64,000 nucleotides of DNA from Solea solea (taxonomy: Eukaryota; Chordata; Actinopteri; Pleuronectiformes; Soleidae): the NCBI RefSeq assembly GCF_958295425.1, contig NC_081141.1, forward strand, positions 11,953,500 to 12,017,499, in the 5' to 3' direction. Positions within the stretch are counted from its first letter, which is position 1, and every line of letters begins with the position of its first letter. The position numbers were made by a program, and so were the translations under genes. This document shows, piece by piece, positions 12,401 to 26,428 of this stretch. The notes under the pieces were generated by a model. It did not search any database. It was given only the letters and a program-made list of their open reading frames with translations, and had not been told where the DNA came from.

Positions 12401-15400
12401 CATTTGTGCATATTGGACTCAATCAGCTGTTTAATTAAATGAAATCATTAGGTGAATCGAGATTTTGTTGGGAAAATTCAAAGCTCTTTTTTTTTATAGG
12501 CCGTTCATAACATCTTCAACTCGTGAAAGCGAAGCTCAGGGGGCATCAGTGGTGGGCCTTCACGAGTGGAATTAGACTGACCTCCTCATTATGTTTGTTA
12601 ATCGGTTTTAATCTGTTAAATCTGTTTGAGTGAGTCTTATGTTTCGTGCTCTGTTCATGTTTTGTTTTGTGCATTATTACTGCCCAGCACTCTGGTCAAC
12701 CGTGTTGCTTTAAAGGTTCTTTAGAAATAAATTGTATTGTATTGGATTGAAATGTTGATGTTGAAAATAATAAACAAGGGTCTGTTAACACAAACAAGCT
12801 GTGCATCTATAATGATCTCATATTTGCAAGATCATTTGGTTTTCACAATTTCTACCATACTTTTGCTCTCTGTGAGTTACTGTGTAATCAATTGTTGAAT
12901 GCGCTGGCTGCAAAACATTCAGTGTATGAGGAGAACTCATCTGTGTAAACATTTATACCGCAGAAGATACTTTTTTATGGTGTCATGATCCCCTGGGAAA
13001 GACGGGATGACTCATAACCATTCCCCCACAAAATGGAAAATGTGTGGTATGCAGGACAGGTAACAAACAAACTGTAATGCCCACTTTAGTTTTTCACACT
13101 TGCCTTGTTGATTTTGTTGGTTTTGGGGAGCGTCTGACTGATGTGCAGGTCTGTGTACCTGAGCGGGTTGTTGATGTCACATGGCACTGATTCAGTCCGT
13201 ACCAGACGAGCTACTACAGAAAACAAGCCCAGAGGAACAATGCAACACTGAGAGAGACACAAATCAACACAATACTCATCAGATAGTTTAAGTAAAATGA
13301 GGCAAAACTCATTAACAGCACCTGCCTATAATGGAAAATTAGAAAAATGCCCTTTCTTGAACGCCATCATTTGTTATCTCATACAGACAAAAAAAATCAA
13401 ACTGTCTTCCGTCGAATAAAAGAAGTCTAATTAGTGGCCTTACCTTGAGTCGTTCCTTGTTGATCTGGAGGGGGGAGAGAGGACAAAAGAATCTCAGTAT
13501 TGATAGCAGATGATGTACATTCTTCTTCTCTCTCTCTCAGTACAAATATCACATGACGCAATCACATCTGTCACACGTAAGTGGCTTTATTAAACAGTGG
13601 ATAACTTATTTTTATCTGCTTAAACAAGCAGAGGACCTTTGACTTTTTTTGAATAGGAACTTTACTGGAAAGACGTGTTGGCAGTGGTTTCAAGGGACTG
13701 AAACATTGAAACATACAATGTGAGGACAGAAAACTGTGGCATGGTAACATGGATTCACAATCTAAACATCTAGTTTTAATCCAATCAGCCACATATACAC
13801 AACTCAATTTAAAGCTCTTGTCTTCAGTGACCTTCGGGTTCTGAAATTATAAGTTTTGAGCAAGTTGACATAAAAGTTCTTATCAATTACCAATTTTAAT
13901 TAAAATGGTAATTACGTTATATTCCTGATTAAGAGCAAACATTTGCATGTATCCTCTAAATCCTGCACAACCATACTTTACATAGAAATATATGTTTAAA
14001 GCTGCTGTCAGTGATGTAAAATCAGAAGTGTAAAAAGAGGCAGTTCTCTCCACTTATCAGCTAAAATGCAAATAATAAGGGGTGAGGGGAATGCTAACGG
14101 GAGCAACAGCTTTAACAAGTTTAAAAGCAAACATTGTACTGTAATGACTATTTGCAGGTGGGCGGAAATGCAGGAACTCTTGCAGTTAACTGGAAAGACA
14201 ATCTGGTTGAGTGCTGAATTTGAACTGAGATCAGATATAACTGAGGAGCGGTGTTAACATGAAACAGGTGTTAGACGTTTTGGGCATATCTATCAATCAC
14301 TGGGGGCCGGAGCAAGAACCAGAGTTCTGCAATGAGAGTGGTAAATATTTCATAATTAATACTATACTATAATACAGCACGAACAATAAGGACAAAATGG
14401 CCTGAAGTGACACATACTAATTTTGAGGTAATTAAAGACAACCATATCATTACTAGCTCCAGCAGGTGACATCTCACACCAAACATTGGGGAGCAAGCAG
14501 CAAGCACAATATATAAATGAGTAAATCTTGACTGGGAAGTTTCTTCTTTTGTTGGGAATGAAAACCACCTCCCGACAAATCCAGCCTCTGCACCAGATTA
14601 ACACATAAATCAACGGAAACATACAACACAAAATACCTTTGAGAGATTCTCGTCCACCTCTCTGTATGATTAGTAAATGGCAAGGTGGGGCTTCTTTGGT
14701 GCATTTGTTGTGGCACTTCAGCCTGGTTGAATACCAAAGGACATGGAATTTGATTAGTGTTTGCTTGTTGTTGCTGCTTCTTTTGCCAAAGAGTGTTTTC
14801 ACCCATATCTGGTGTTTGTTTATGGGTCACCAGAACTGATTTGCAACAATATGAGCAGTGGGGGAGGGACACATGACATGTTTTTGTACAAAAAGATATT
14901 TACATTGCATTTCTTAAAATGTCATAATAGAATTTATTACAAGATTACGGGTAAAAATTAAGTAAACAAGAAAAGAAAGCAGCTGAAAAGTTGTTGTTTT
15001 TTTCCTCTTACATGAAGGCAGAAGTGAATGACTGTGGCCTGATGAGGCCCAATTGAGATTAAACCCATCTAATGTGAGTGACTATAGAACATACGTTAAA
15101 TCACAGGTGACAGGTTGGGCCATAGGACATGGGTTAATGTGGTCGACCCTGGCTTAGAGATAATTGTGGGTAATGTGTTGCAATAATGGACCTGTGTAGG
15201 CAACCTATGAAAAGTGGGAACATTAACATGTAGAGAAAAAAACTAAGAGATGGAATTTGCTGATTTATTATTGTATAAATGTGTCACCTAGAAAATGTAT
15301 TTAAAATTCCTATAGCTATAATCAGTAAATAAGTGTCAGCAAACACAAATCCCAACCAATTGTGCAAATAATTATCAAGAAAAACCTACTTGCAGTTTTT

Positions 15401-18400
15401 ACATTTCAGTCCAAACAACATTCCCTTTCCACACACTATGCATGTCTGGGACATCCAATATTTTGTGGAAAACCTGCAAGCAAAAGAAGAGAGAGAGAGG
15501 AGGAGGAGGGAGAGAGAACATAAAAACACATGACAACACTTTCAGCTTGTTGCACATTCAAATGACATACAGCTGTGGATTAGCATGAGGAGATCACAGC
15601 TTCTGACCTTTTGCTTTCTTCAGGCTCACTCATTATGACAGGCGGCTTTTACAAAAGACGGCCTCACATTCCCTGTGTTGCCTTTCTGTGAGCATAATAG
15701 ATGCCTGAAGAGGGTACTTCAGTGAGCGAGCTCACCTTCCCACTCTCCAGCATTTGCACATTTGGTTTGCGTCCACTTCGTTTTCATTTCTTCGGTAACC
15801 TTGTGCAAATGCACACCTTGTTTCACCTTAGACATCTTAGTCGCTCTGCAGTGCAAGACTGAGGCCATGAAGTTGATCATCAATAAGATGATTTGTCCCA
15901 GTTATGGGAGCTTGAAGGTCTCAATCATTATTTAGAAGTCCAACACAATCACTGGTCAAACAAACAAATCAACAGTGTGATCTGTTATAACCACCGATTT
16001 CCCCACACTGGCAGAACAAGCAGTTAAAGCAGGTCACCGTTGTTGCCTTCAGTACGGCTGGCGTGCTAATGGCAAGTGACTAATGCTGTTTGACAGAATC
16101 GAAATGTGTTTAGTAGGCCCCTCCTTCACCTCAATTGAAGAGACATCTCCACCACCTGATGTAATTTATAGTGGACGCTGCTGTCAAATATGAATGATGA
16201 TGTGACGGCTGAAGATTCGGCAAAAAGAAATCTTTCAGCAGAGACGAGGCAATAAAGCTGCAGTGATCTATTGTGACCAGCAACACAAATGCACTTATTC
16301 GAAGAGGCCAATTATGTTCAAGGGCACACATTGAGATTATGCAAAACTGACACCTCACGATGTTGGTGGGAAAAAATGATATTTCTCTTCAAATAATACA
16401 GAATCTTCAAATAAAGGCACAATAAATTACATTTGCGCTCAGGCTGGCTGCATGTGACTTTCAGCAGGCATAAAAACTCATATTGTGTAGCGTTACCGAG
16501 GTCACACATGATCATAATATGATATTGTGCCATACACAGGGGCAACACAATGTGCTTTACATAAAAACAAAACAGCAGTTGAAAGTTGGAAACATTAAAG
16601 TACACAATTTGAACAAAACCCACCCAATTACAACATAAATAGAGCACATAATATAACAGATATGATAATATAAAGTAAGATAAGCAAGAGGCCATTTGAA
16701 TTTGACCTGCATTCCATATCTAATGTGTTAGTGTTTCACAAACACACACACACACACACTCTTGCAAACACGCGAGAAAGGCCTACCTGTGTTTTATTGA
16801 GTTTCCCAGATCTCTTCGGGGAATCTGTGGGGACCAGCGAGGCACTGAGAGAGTGTCTGGGGAAGAAGAAACAACATAATTATTTTCTCTTTTTGGTAAA
16901 TGCTCACACAATTAACCTCTTACAAAAGAAAAGCTATCTGTAGCATTTTTCAGGTTTTGAATTTTCTTTCAGGCATAAATACTGTCTGTATGTGTCGGTA
17001 CAGAAGCTATTTAAAAAATAATCCATAAATGACTCTATTAATCCGTTCCACTTTTCAGTTTTGCAATTCATAATCATGCATCTGCTAAATGGCTGTGGGG
17101 AGCACATGCTATGCAAAACATTGGCTACTTTCTGTAGGTGACTGAGGTGATGCTTCAGCTCTCTGGCTCATGACATATAGGATAAGAGCACCATTTGAGT
17201 CCCTTTAATTGATATAGCTGCTTTAAATGACTGCCAGAGCAAAAATGTTTCATCCACATTAGTGACAGGGACTTATCTTCACTCTTCCTCTTTTTGCAGA
17301 CATCAATTACCCTAAGGAGGTGAGATTTTTTCCTTATAAACCGTTTTTATATAAAACCATTTCTTCTTTATCTTAGTGACAGTATGAGCTGCAGGTGACA
17401 CAGTATTAACAGCTCTACTTTGGACCGCTAACTACCACTGGTGATGTTGCTAAAAAGAATAACTGACATTTTGTTTGTGGGTCTGTGAAAACCAAAATGT
17501 ATTCTCTGAACTCGTTAAGTTTTTCTAATTTTACTCGTTGATGAACACAACCATATGGGTGAGAGAGGTAGTCTGAGGTATTATTGGGGCATATGCTAAT
17601 TCACTATACGTATGCATGTCAAATATACACACTACCATGCTGAATTTGTGTCATAAAAGTAAAGTAAAAAGCACAATATAGTGTCTGGCAATAACTCAGT
17701 GACAGGAGAGATGTGCTGAAAAATGCAAATGCTGTTTCTCATTTAGTTTTTTGTTTGTTTTTTGCATTTTGTGGCATTCTCAGTTTTAAAGTGAAGGTAA
17801 AACCCCAAAAAACAAGTTGGTACCATCATCATTACCATTTAACACCAGCCTGGTGGGACCACCATCAGGGCCAGCAAGGCCTTCTCTGCTAGCCTAAACA
17901 CCTGCAGAATCTTGCAGACTTATGTATGTGTATATAGATAAATGGCAATGAAATTGTTGTTTTAACCAATCAAATTTTAAGTTGGTGACGGCAGAGCCAT
18001 CTAGCAGGCGTACAGTAGTGTCAGCGTTTTCACGTCCTCTGATTGGATGGTCAAAGGAGTGTATACCAGTCACAGCTACCAAACGGTATCTGTAGCTGTA
18101 CTTGGATGAGAGAAAGTTGTATTTCGCATGTTTGCTGCGAGTTAACAGCCGTTTTCTCAACCCACGATGGCTGAAGGAGGGGAAGAAATTCATATGGTCG
18201 CAGAATTACTGACAAAGTCATTTTAAACACGGAGGAAAAGCTGGGTATTTTTAAGAACGGGCAGGCAACCTTGCGTTGGAACTGAAACTCACAGACATTT
18301 GTGAGATTGAAGAGGATGGATTTTGTCTACAAATAAGCAGGATTTTTGGTGAGTAAAATTGTCTTTTTTTAGTAATATCCTCATTAGGTTATTGATGTTT

Positions 18401-19771
18401 TTTTTATTTGTGTCGCAGTTGTGGCTGCAGTGAGACGTTTAATTGTGCTACATGGGTTTGTCGCTTTAATAATGGCATTTACTCTGGCTACATGAGTTAA
18501 CTGTGATGCAACGACTCGTTATACTGCATTTCTGCATTATATTGATGGTTTCTATAGCCATAATGATGTTATTAGGAGGTGAATTAATCCAGGAAGGATG
18601 CCACTGAAGGCCTAGGTGCTAAATGCACGGCCCGCCACTGATACCAGATAAGTTTCCAAAGAGAAGCATTTTTAGTCATGGCATTACAAAGACTATAAAG
18701 CCCTCAAAAGATTTTTATAACATGCAATGACCTTTAACAGAAAAAAGGTCCCTCACCCCTGTTGTATGATAAGGCGACCATTGTGCTAACTGTATTCCAT
18801 TTATGAGAAACTCTTGCTTCAAAAGATTTTCACAACAAAAGCCTTCCGCTTGGTCCATTAGTGTTTCCAATGACTCAGTAGCCAATACATTTATTTGCCA
18901 CCTCTTAAGTCTAGGTGAGAACAGCAGCCGACACAAAATATGTGAAGCACAGAGATAAAAGTGCATTCTTGTAACGCCGTGTCTGGCAATAACTCAGTGA
19001 CAGGAGAGCTGTGCTGAAAAATACAAATGCTGTTTCTCATTTAGTTTATTTTTTTGCATTTCTGTGGCATCCTCAGACGGTAAAACAGCTCAGTCAACAA
19101 ATGAGCTTTAAAAGTGGCAGCTTTCAAGTGACAAAATAAAACCCAAGAGGACACACATGAGATCATTTGTGCTGAAGAGCCTCAGAGGGGTCATTTCCGT
19201 GACAATAACTACTTCTCTGAGAACTTGCATCCAAAGTTATTCAGAAATGACAAAATATTTTACTCCTAAACAACTTGTGGATTACAGATGAAAGCAATTT
19301 TAAGAAAGTGGTGGCAGACATTCCCTCACTGGATGAATTAAACCTGGTTGGAGCCAATGTTAACAGTCAACCATGGTTTCTTTTAATAAGGTTAATGGCA
19401 TACACATTCTGACACAGTCTTACATAGGCTTCTTTTCTTCTGACTGTCTTAAAGCATATGGATCCATTAGCTGGTGATGCCCTAAGTCAGTGCTTGTTTA
19501 AAAACGTGTTATACGTTTCATTCAACGGTCTGTTCTGCATTAAGATAAGATCTCACACACACGCCTGTCTGCTTCTAATTACTTAAAATATAAAATAATC
19601 ATTGTGGATATAAACAATTATTTTAGATATTTGACTATACCATGTAATAGCACATCATGTGCTGTTGTTTGTAGTAAATTAGTGCATGTGAAAAGAGGAC
19701 CATACATTGGCAAAGGCTGCTTTTATAAGACAAATGGGTGTTGTAATGCACTTTATCTCTCTCTCTCTCTC

Positions 19772-19802
<31 letters not shown>

Positions 19803-21555
19803 CCCTCTCTCTCCCTCTTGCGATGATCATTAATAAATAATAATGTTTTTGCATGTAATTTGTATCGTTTTATCAGATTTTGGGCCGGAAATCATCAGCT
19901 CTATCTGGCAACACTGGTAGGCAGAGGCAGTAGACGTCAGCATCTGCCTGCACGTGTGTGTGTGTGTGTGTGTAAAATCTGTTATTGCACAGTCCAACCC
20001 AATCATCTACCTCATTTGTCTAACATTTTCTGCACTGTTGTTTATTGTAACCCTTCTGTACAATCATTTATTTACTGTTTAACTTATTTGTTGAGTTTCC
20101 TAATTTTAGGTCGTGTCTTTACGTACGCAGAAAAAAGAAAAAAAACTGTCAATTTCCTTGTATGTTCGCTCATATGTGGCCAATATAGTTGATTCTGAGT
20201 CACACTTCAGTCATGTCTCCACATTTTAATAATAATGGCTGTTGGACTGAAGTAGATGCTCTCAGTTTAAAAAAAAACGACATCTTTTCATCTGGTGAGG
20301 GGCTCACTCAGCCTTATTTGATGATTACATGGCAGCTACTAATCCTCAGTCATCGTCAGCTCTAATCTCGTGGTCCTGGTTCCTAAAACACTCCTCTTCC
20401 CATCATCCTCTGGTCTCTCTGGAGGCCTAGTGCCTTCTCGCTGCACTCCGATGCATTGCCCAATTACACTCAATCAATCTGATAACTCAATAAAGGGGGG
20501 AACTGACATCATCTGCTTCTTGTCGGCCTTGTTGGCGACTGGCAGATGATTGGACCTGTCATCAGCTTGGTTAGGGCCGTTTGTCATAGTGTGTGCACTG
20601 TTGACATCGCTGTTTGTCTTCGGCAACAAAAGCTGATTATTCTGTTGTCTCTCTTTGACGCCAGTCTTTGACGATCCCCTTGGTCCTCAAAGAACAGGGG
20701 TGTGCAGCTTGACATTGCTAAGCACTTTGTAGAACAAGCTCACTTGTGTACTCACACATGCCAGTCATAAAAAAAAATGGATTGAAAACTCAGATCATGC
20801 AATAGACCTAGATGAATAGATGAAATGCAAGAAAACGTATTTGCAAGAAAACATGGAGCACTGCGCCGTGCTGCAGAAGGGCAGCGGGCTGTGTCTGTGA
20901 GAAGTGTGGCGAACCCTGCTGTAAACACCTGCAGAGTATGAATGTGTATGACATCATTTTGGTTTAAGATTCTGACATTTAAGCCCATGTCTGATCTATC
21001 TGAGCCCTATCTGAGAGCCATAGTCTACATGCCAATGTAAATCCAAAAGGACTAAAATGTAGTTGGTCTTGGAGACCAAAACCTGGTCCTAATGAGGCAG
21101 AACCTCATTTCTGAGGAAAGTTTAGAGCTAAGATTTGAATTATGGTTAGGTTAAGGTTAGACTTAGGCATTAACTGATTAAGGGTCAAGATTAGAGATCA
21201 TGTTTTGTTTAGGCTGTCCAAATGAATGGAAGTCAATGAATTATACTTAGAAGAATATTGCGGCAAAACCTGTGTGTGTGTGTTTGTGTGTTGCGTGCGT
21301 GTGTGCGAGTATTAGTGTGACAGATGAGCACACAGGAACCCCAAGGCGCCAGACAACAGTGTCCTCCTCCATCTTCTCTGATAGGCTTCAGCTTAATTAA
21401 GCCTATGCTTTCCCCCTCCTCCACTGACTGGTCACATGATGACAAACATTGGGCCAAGGAGGTTATGTGTGTCTTGTGTGTTTTAACAGAAATACTTTCT
21501 GATATACAACACGATTCTGTGTGTCTGTGTGAGTATAACATGTAAAGGAGGGATT

Positions 21556-21596
<41 letters not shown>

Positions 21597-24500
21597 GTGT
21601 ACGTGCATTAACAAAAAAAGGAACTGCTCAAATCTAGGTGCCTATTTAGATTCAAATATAGTATATGTCATGTTATACAACGAGGCCTTTCCAAGTGATT
21701 GACGGAGAGCTAAACATGGCTCATCCCCATGGAGGTGAAATATAGATACAATGCGCCGCATTAAGCATAATAAAATTGTTATTATTCTCATTTTTGGCAG
21801 CGTCAATAATATATCATCTCACCCACACCTTCACTCCTCATTTAGAGAATCAAGGTTTGACAGCTCTGTGAGCAGAGAGTGGCAGTCCGGTCGTTTGGAT
21901 AACCTTGAATGCAATCAAAAGCAAGGGACATATGTATGATATAATCTGTGGCTCGAAATACCAAACCCCACAATATACAGTTTCAACAAGAAAGCGCAGC
22001 CTTAATTAAAAAAAAGAGTCAAACATTATGTGTTGCATGTACGTTCTGGACTATTTGGAGCAAAGGAAAAAAGTGAATAGGACAGTAAAATAATGTGTGG
22101 GTGTTTTCAGCACAGTGTGCTGCATTAGTGTTAAAGGTTGCTGTGCACATACTCTTGTCTTTCCTGATCTAGTTGTTTTACTGTGACTTTTCAGAAGGTC
22201 AACATTCACTGACTGATCAAATATTTGCTTGGAATTGCATTAAGAACTAAGAGAAGGATGGAACTAATATGGCGTTTCTCTCCCTCTCTATCTCTCTCCA
22301 ACTAAATATCTCTATGTGGGGGGGAGGGGGGGGATACTGTGATGAACAAGACACAAAGCCAGGTTTCACAGTTTCTATGACAACAGCTACACGTCGATCA
22401 GCCTTTTTGCAGAATATCATGCTGTCATCTTTGACTTTACAAATAACACACAAACACACACGCACACTCACTAATTCCTTGTGATCAACTGACAGCAGCA
22501 GCAATCACAGCAGAAGAAAAATAGCAATTATCTTGGATGAAACAAGTATCTCTGCAAGGCCTTGCAGATACTTGGTGTTTCCACAGAATGTGAGTTTAAC
22601 TGTGTGACATAACAAGCATTATATGATGAATTAATCATTCATTCAGTCTCCTTTCAACTTGCTGTCTCTCTCTCTCTCATTTGTACAAGAACAGACTTTT
22701 ACATGCTACCCAGCTAATTAGCTATTACTGTAGATTGTTATTTATGACTTGCAGGATTGACAAGTCAAGGTGAGCAAATCACAGAAACTAAGGGGTATCT
22801 TGTTTAATGTGTGTTAAGACAACCTCTCAATAAAGATACAGTAGGATTCAGACAGACTCCTGACTTGTGATGGTGTTTAACACCTGCCCTGTCTGTGTTA
22901 AACTAACTATGGGAACAAATGTAGAACTATTGACCAGTTCTCTTGTGTATTGAGTGGATTTGTGACCCCCTTCTCTTCAGGGTTTCATTAGTTGGAAAGA
23001 GAAAAGAGCTTCAACCCTTGGTGCTCAGATTACTTGGGTAATCTGCCGTGGGAATAATACCCAACTCCTTATATGGACATCCTGGGGGTCACATATTCAG
23101 GCTCTGTAATGTAATGTAACATATATGTATATTATGTATATGTATATATATATAAAATTGGAGCAGGTGAAACAGCTGGTTAGTTAACCCAACTGTCGAT
23201 CAACAGTCAAAAATACAAGCAATGTTGGCCACAACTAAAGTTCTGCATGAGATAAGCAAATTGTTTATGAAGTCCTTGAAAGTTCAACAATAAAATTCTG
23301 AATAATATCAGACACTTTAATTCACTGGTAGTTTGTTGTTGTTTTTTTCCACACAAAGTTTAATTCTATGACAATTGTTAGAGAAGTCAAAAATGGAGCA
23401 GGTTCTTCTCAAGTTCTTGGACATTGTAAATAAAAAGTAATGCTAAACTGAGCTAAACCCAAAAACAAGTTAACGCTTGTATTCAAACTGCAGATCGTTG
23501 CCACCAATCCGATTACATTGTTTATTTTTGAATTGTTTATTTATGATACTTTACTTTATGAACTGTCCAGGGTGTACCCTGCCTATCGCCTGATGTAGCT
23601 GAGATTGGCACAGCACCCCCCGCAACCCTCTGGTGGAGGATAAAGCGGTAGATGATGACTGACTGACTGACTTTACTTTATGATACATTTCTCTATCGCC
23701 ACTCAGTACTTATTTAATCATGCCACGGGAAAGCATGTCATCATTAAAAAGTCAATCATTTTCTTCAAGCATTACACCTGGAAATGTGTTCCTTTGACTG
23801 AATTACGTTTGACGCAAATTGTCTGTAACTTACTGCCTAGCCTTGTCTTTTTTTTAGCCCTAACCCTATCCTCATTAACACTTATGCCTAATTGAGTTAG
23901 GCATAAGTTAAAAATACTGCGCTACAAACGTAACTATGGGTCATATTCAGGGTTTGGTCAAAATGACCCATAGTTGGAGGACAGGTTGACACAGGGGTAT
24001 GTGCTGGTTGAGTGTCAGCACTGGTACTCGACATCCCAGTGAACAAAGGCATCACTCAACTGTGAGAGCTCACTCTGTCAGAAGCTCAAAAATTGTGCCT
24101 CTGTGTGCCAGAAAATGCATTATTGTTTATGGTCCAAATGTAAATAGTCTAGACAACCATTGAAAGCACTTCACAGAACAGGCCTTTTCACTCATTATCA
24201 CACATTCAGCACGTCTACTGTAAATACCTTTCTATTACACTGATGGCACAGCTGCGAAGTGCAATTTGGATTTCAGTGTCTTACCCAAAATCTAGAGAAG
24301 TCAGAAAACAAACCACAGACCCTATGGATACACTCTTGGTGTAAAACTTTGAAGTCCTTTGAGGCACATTTTGTTTGTGGTGTTGGGCTATAATATAGCT
24401 GACTTGACTCCTGACCCACAGCTGCCCTCTTGAACAAACAATAACTTCATCATAATACTTGGAACAAGACCAAAAACGCCTAGTATTTAAGTCGACCATG

Positions 24501-26386
24501 AAGACAAAGAACAACAAATGTAGCCTTTTAAGTCTGCACTGCACAGTAAAAGAAGAAAGAAAAGAAAAGAAAAGAAAAGAAAAGAAAAGAAAAGAAAAGA
24601 AAAGAAAGCAGTTGGAGTCTGAACATTGACACTGACTGATCCTAAACAGACAGGTCTGGTAACCTCAATCAGGATTGTGAGTCCTTAATCTTAAACATAG
24701 ACCTAGCACTGGCTGACCTGGCTCACACACACACAGCTGTCTACTTTATCACACATCACCACTCCTTTGCCGCTCCAAAAATAATAACTAGAAATCCAAA
24801 GGGTTTGGGAAGTGATTGTTTTTGTGTTATTACTGTAAGTAATATCAATGCTTACTTTAAGCAAATATATAATTCAAATATCTACAAGAAAATGAGTAGG
24901 TGAAAATCTTAATGAAAGAAATGAGTGTGAAAAACAAACAGTCTTTTGCAGATTTAAGGGCTCAAAAGATTACAAGTGATATGGTTCGGCAAATGTTGAA
25001 AATATAAAATGACCTTAAAAAACACAGAAAAGACAGAGATAGACCTTGTTTTCCTTCTGGGACCAATTACTTTCATACTCATATCAGACATATCAGTTAC
25101 ACTGCACAAGTAACTGCTCTCAGCATTTAAAACTGTGATAAAAACAGAGTTTTTCAGCAGTCAAACCTGTGAAGGGGAAAAGAGGGGATTAGGTCACATT
25201 GTTGTGAAAAGTCTGCGATATTTATGAGTGAGTTTTGCCCGCCAACCTGGAACCTGGAACCTGGAAACTCTGGATGGAAACACGAGTGACTCCTTGCCAC
25301 AGCAGACTTATCTTGGGTTTTAAGGTTTATAGGCATCATTCAAAACAATAACATCGAACTTGCTACTTCGAATGTTGCAGTCCAATCCAGAACAGCAAGA
25401 TTTTAATAAAAAGGCCTTAAAATCTGTGTCTGTAGCACTATCTCGCCATGTAGCCTGGAGCAGATGTGGGGTTAGGGTTAGTGTGGACACAATACCTCAA
25501 TGGATTATCAGTATGCAAACACCTATATGACCATCAGGTGTTAAGGAAGAGAGTGCAAGCAGGGTGGTGTGGGTGGAGACGAGTGTCAGGCGTGATGTGT
25601 GACAGAAGGTTAAGCAGCAAAAGTAAAAAGGAAGGTCTATAAGATGGTAGTGAAACCTGCTATGATTATGGTTTGGAGACACTTCAGGCGGGAGGAAAAG
25701 AGTAAGACCACAGAAGGTTCATGGGAGGACAAAAGACAGAGGGCAAGATGGAGGAAGATGATCCACTATGGTGACCCCTTAAGGGAAAAGCCAAAAGAAG
25801 AAGACGGTCTTGCTTGCAAACCCTGCAGACACCATCCCCTTCAAGTAATTCATCCATTTGGTCACCCCACAACTGTCCTGCTCTGCCCTCATAGTCAAAC
25901 CCATCAGATTCCAACTCTTTGGCTTATTCAGCAGTTTCAAACAGCATGGGGTCCCCGCGAAAAGTATCTTTAGAAAAGTCATGCGTTTCTCCAGGGTTGT
26001 CTTCCAGAGGGGACAACGTGCACAAGAGTCAGGGTTTGGATGTGCGGTGTTAGCATGCAACATGCTAAGACACACCAGGTGGGCATTGTGGGCATCCTCT
26101 CCACCCCTTTTGCCCATTTATCCACAGTGGGACTGAGATGTTTTAGCTGCTCTGCTCCTCGGCTCTGGAACACCTTCAAGTAACATCTCAAAACACACCT
26201 GGCTTAGCCCTCATAATATATCTCATTCTATTGTTGCTGTTTTGTCTTATCTTATCATTTGGTATTTACATTTTTTTTTTTTTTTAATTTGTATTCTAAT
26301 TGTTTTTTAATTGTTTTTATTGGTGTTCTGTAATAATTTTTGTAAGTTGACTTTGAGAGTCCTGAAAGGTGCCTATAAATAAAATA

Positions 26387-26428
<42 letters not shown>

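Noticed and set aside
13097..13100. GT donor (GCAA|GTGTGA) four bases after the GC donor
   Set aside because: Using it would add four bases and break frame with the phase-0 acceptor at 12006. The GC site matches the rest of the donor consensus.
18167..18226. Short frame [15 protein letters not shown] as a gene start
   Set aside because: It stops after 19 codons and lies inside an hAT-like element.
21130..21180. GGTTAGGTTAAGGTTAG as interstitial telomere sequence
   Set aside because: The units are irregular and sit within a known type of dispersed teleost repeat. They are not TTAGGG arrays. The similar run near 63500 is rejected for the same reason.
25644..25973. 109-codon open frame as a gene
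   Set aside because: Its recognisable parts are the end of an RTE-type LINE protein with a frameshift. It is a fossil.
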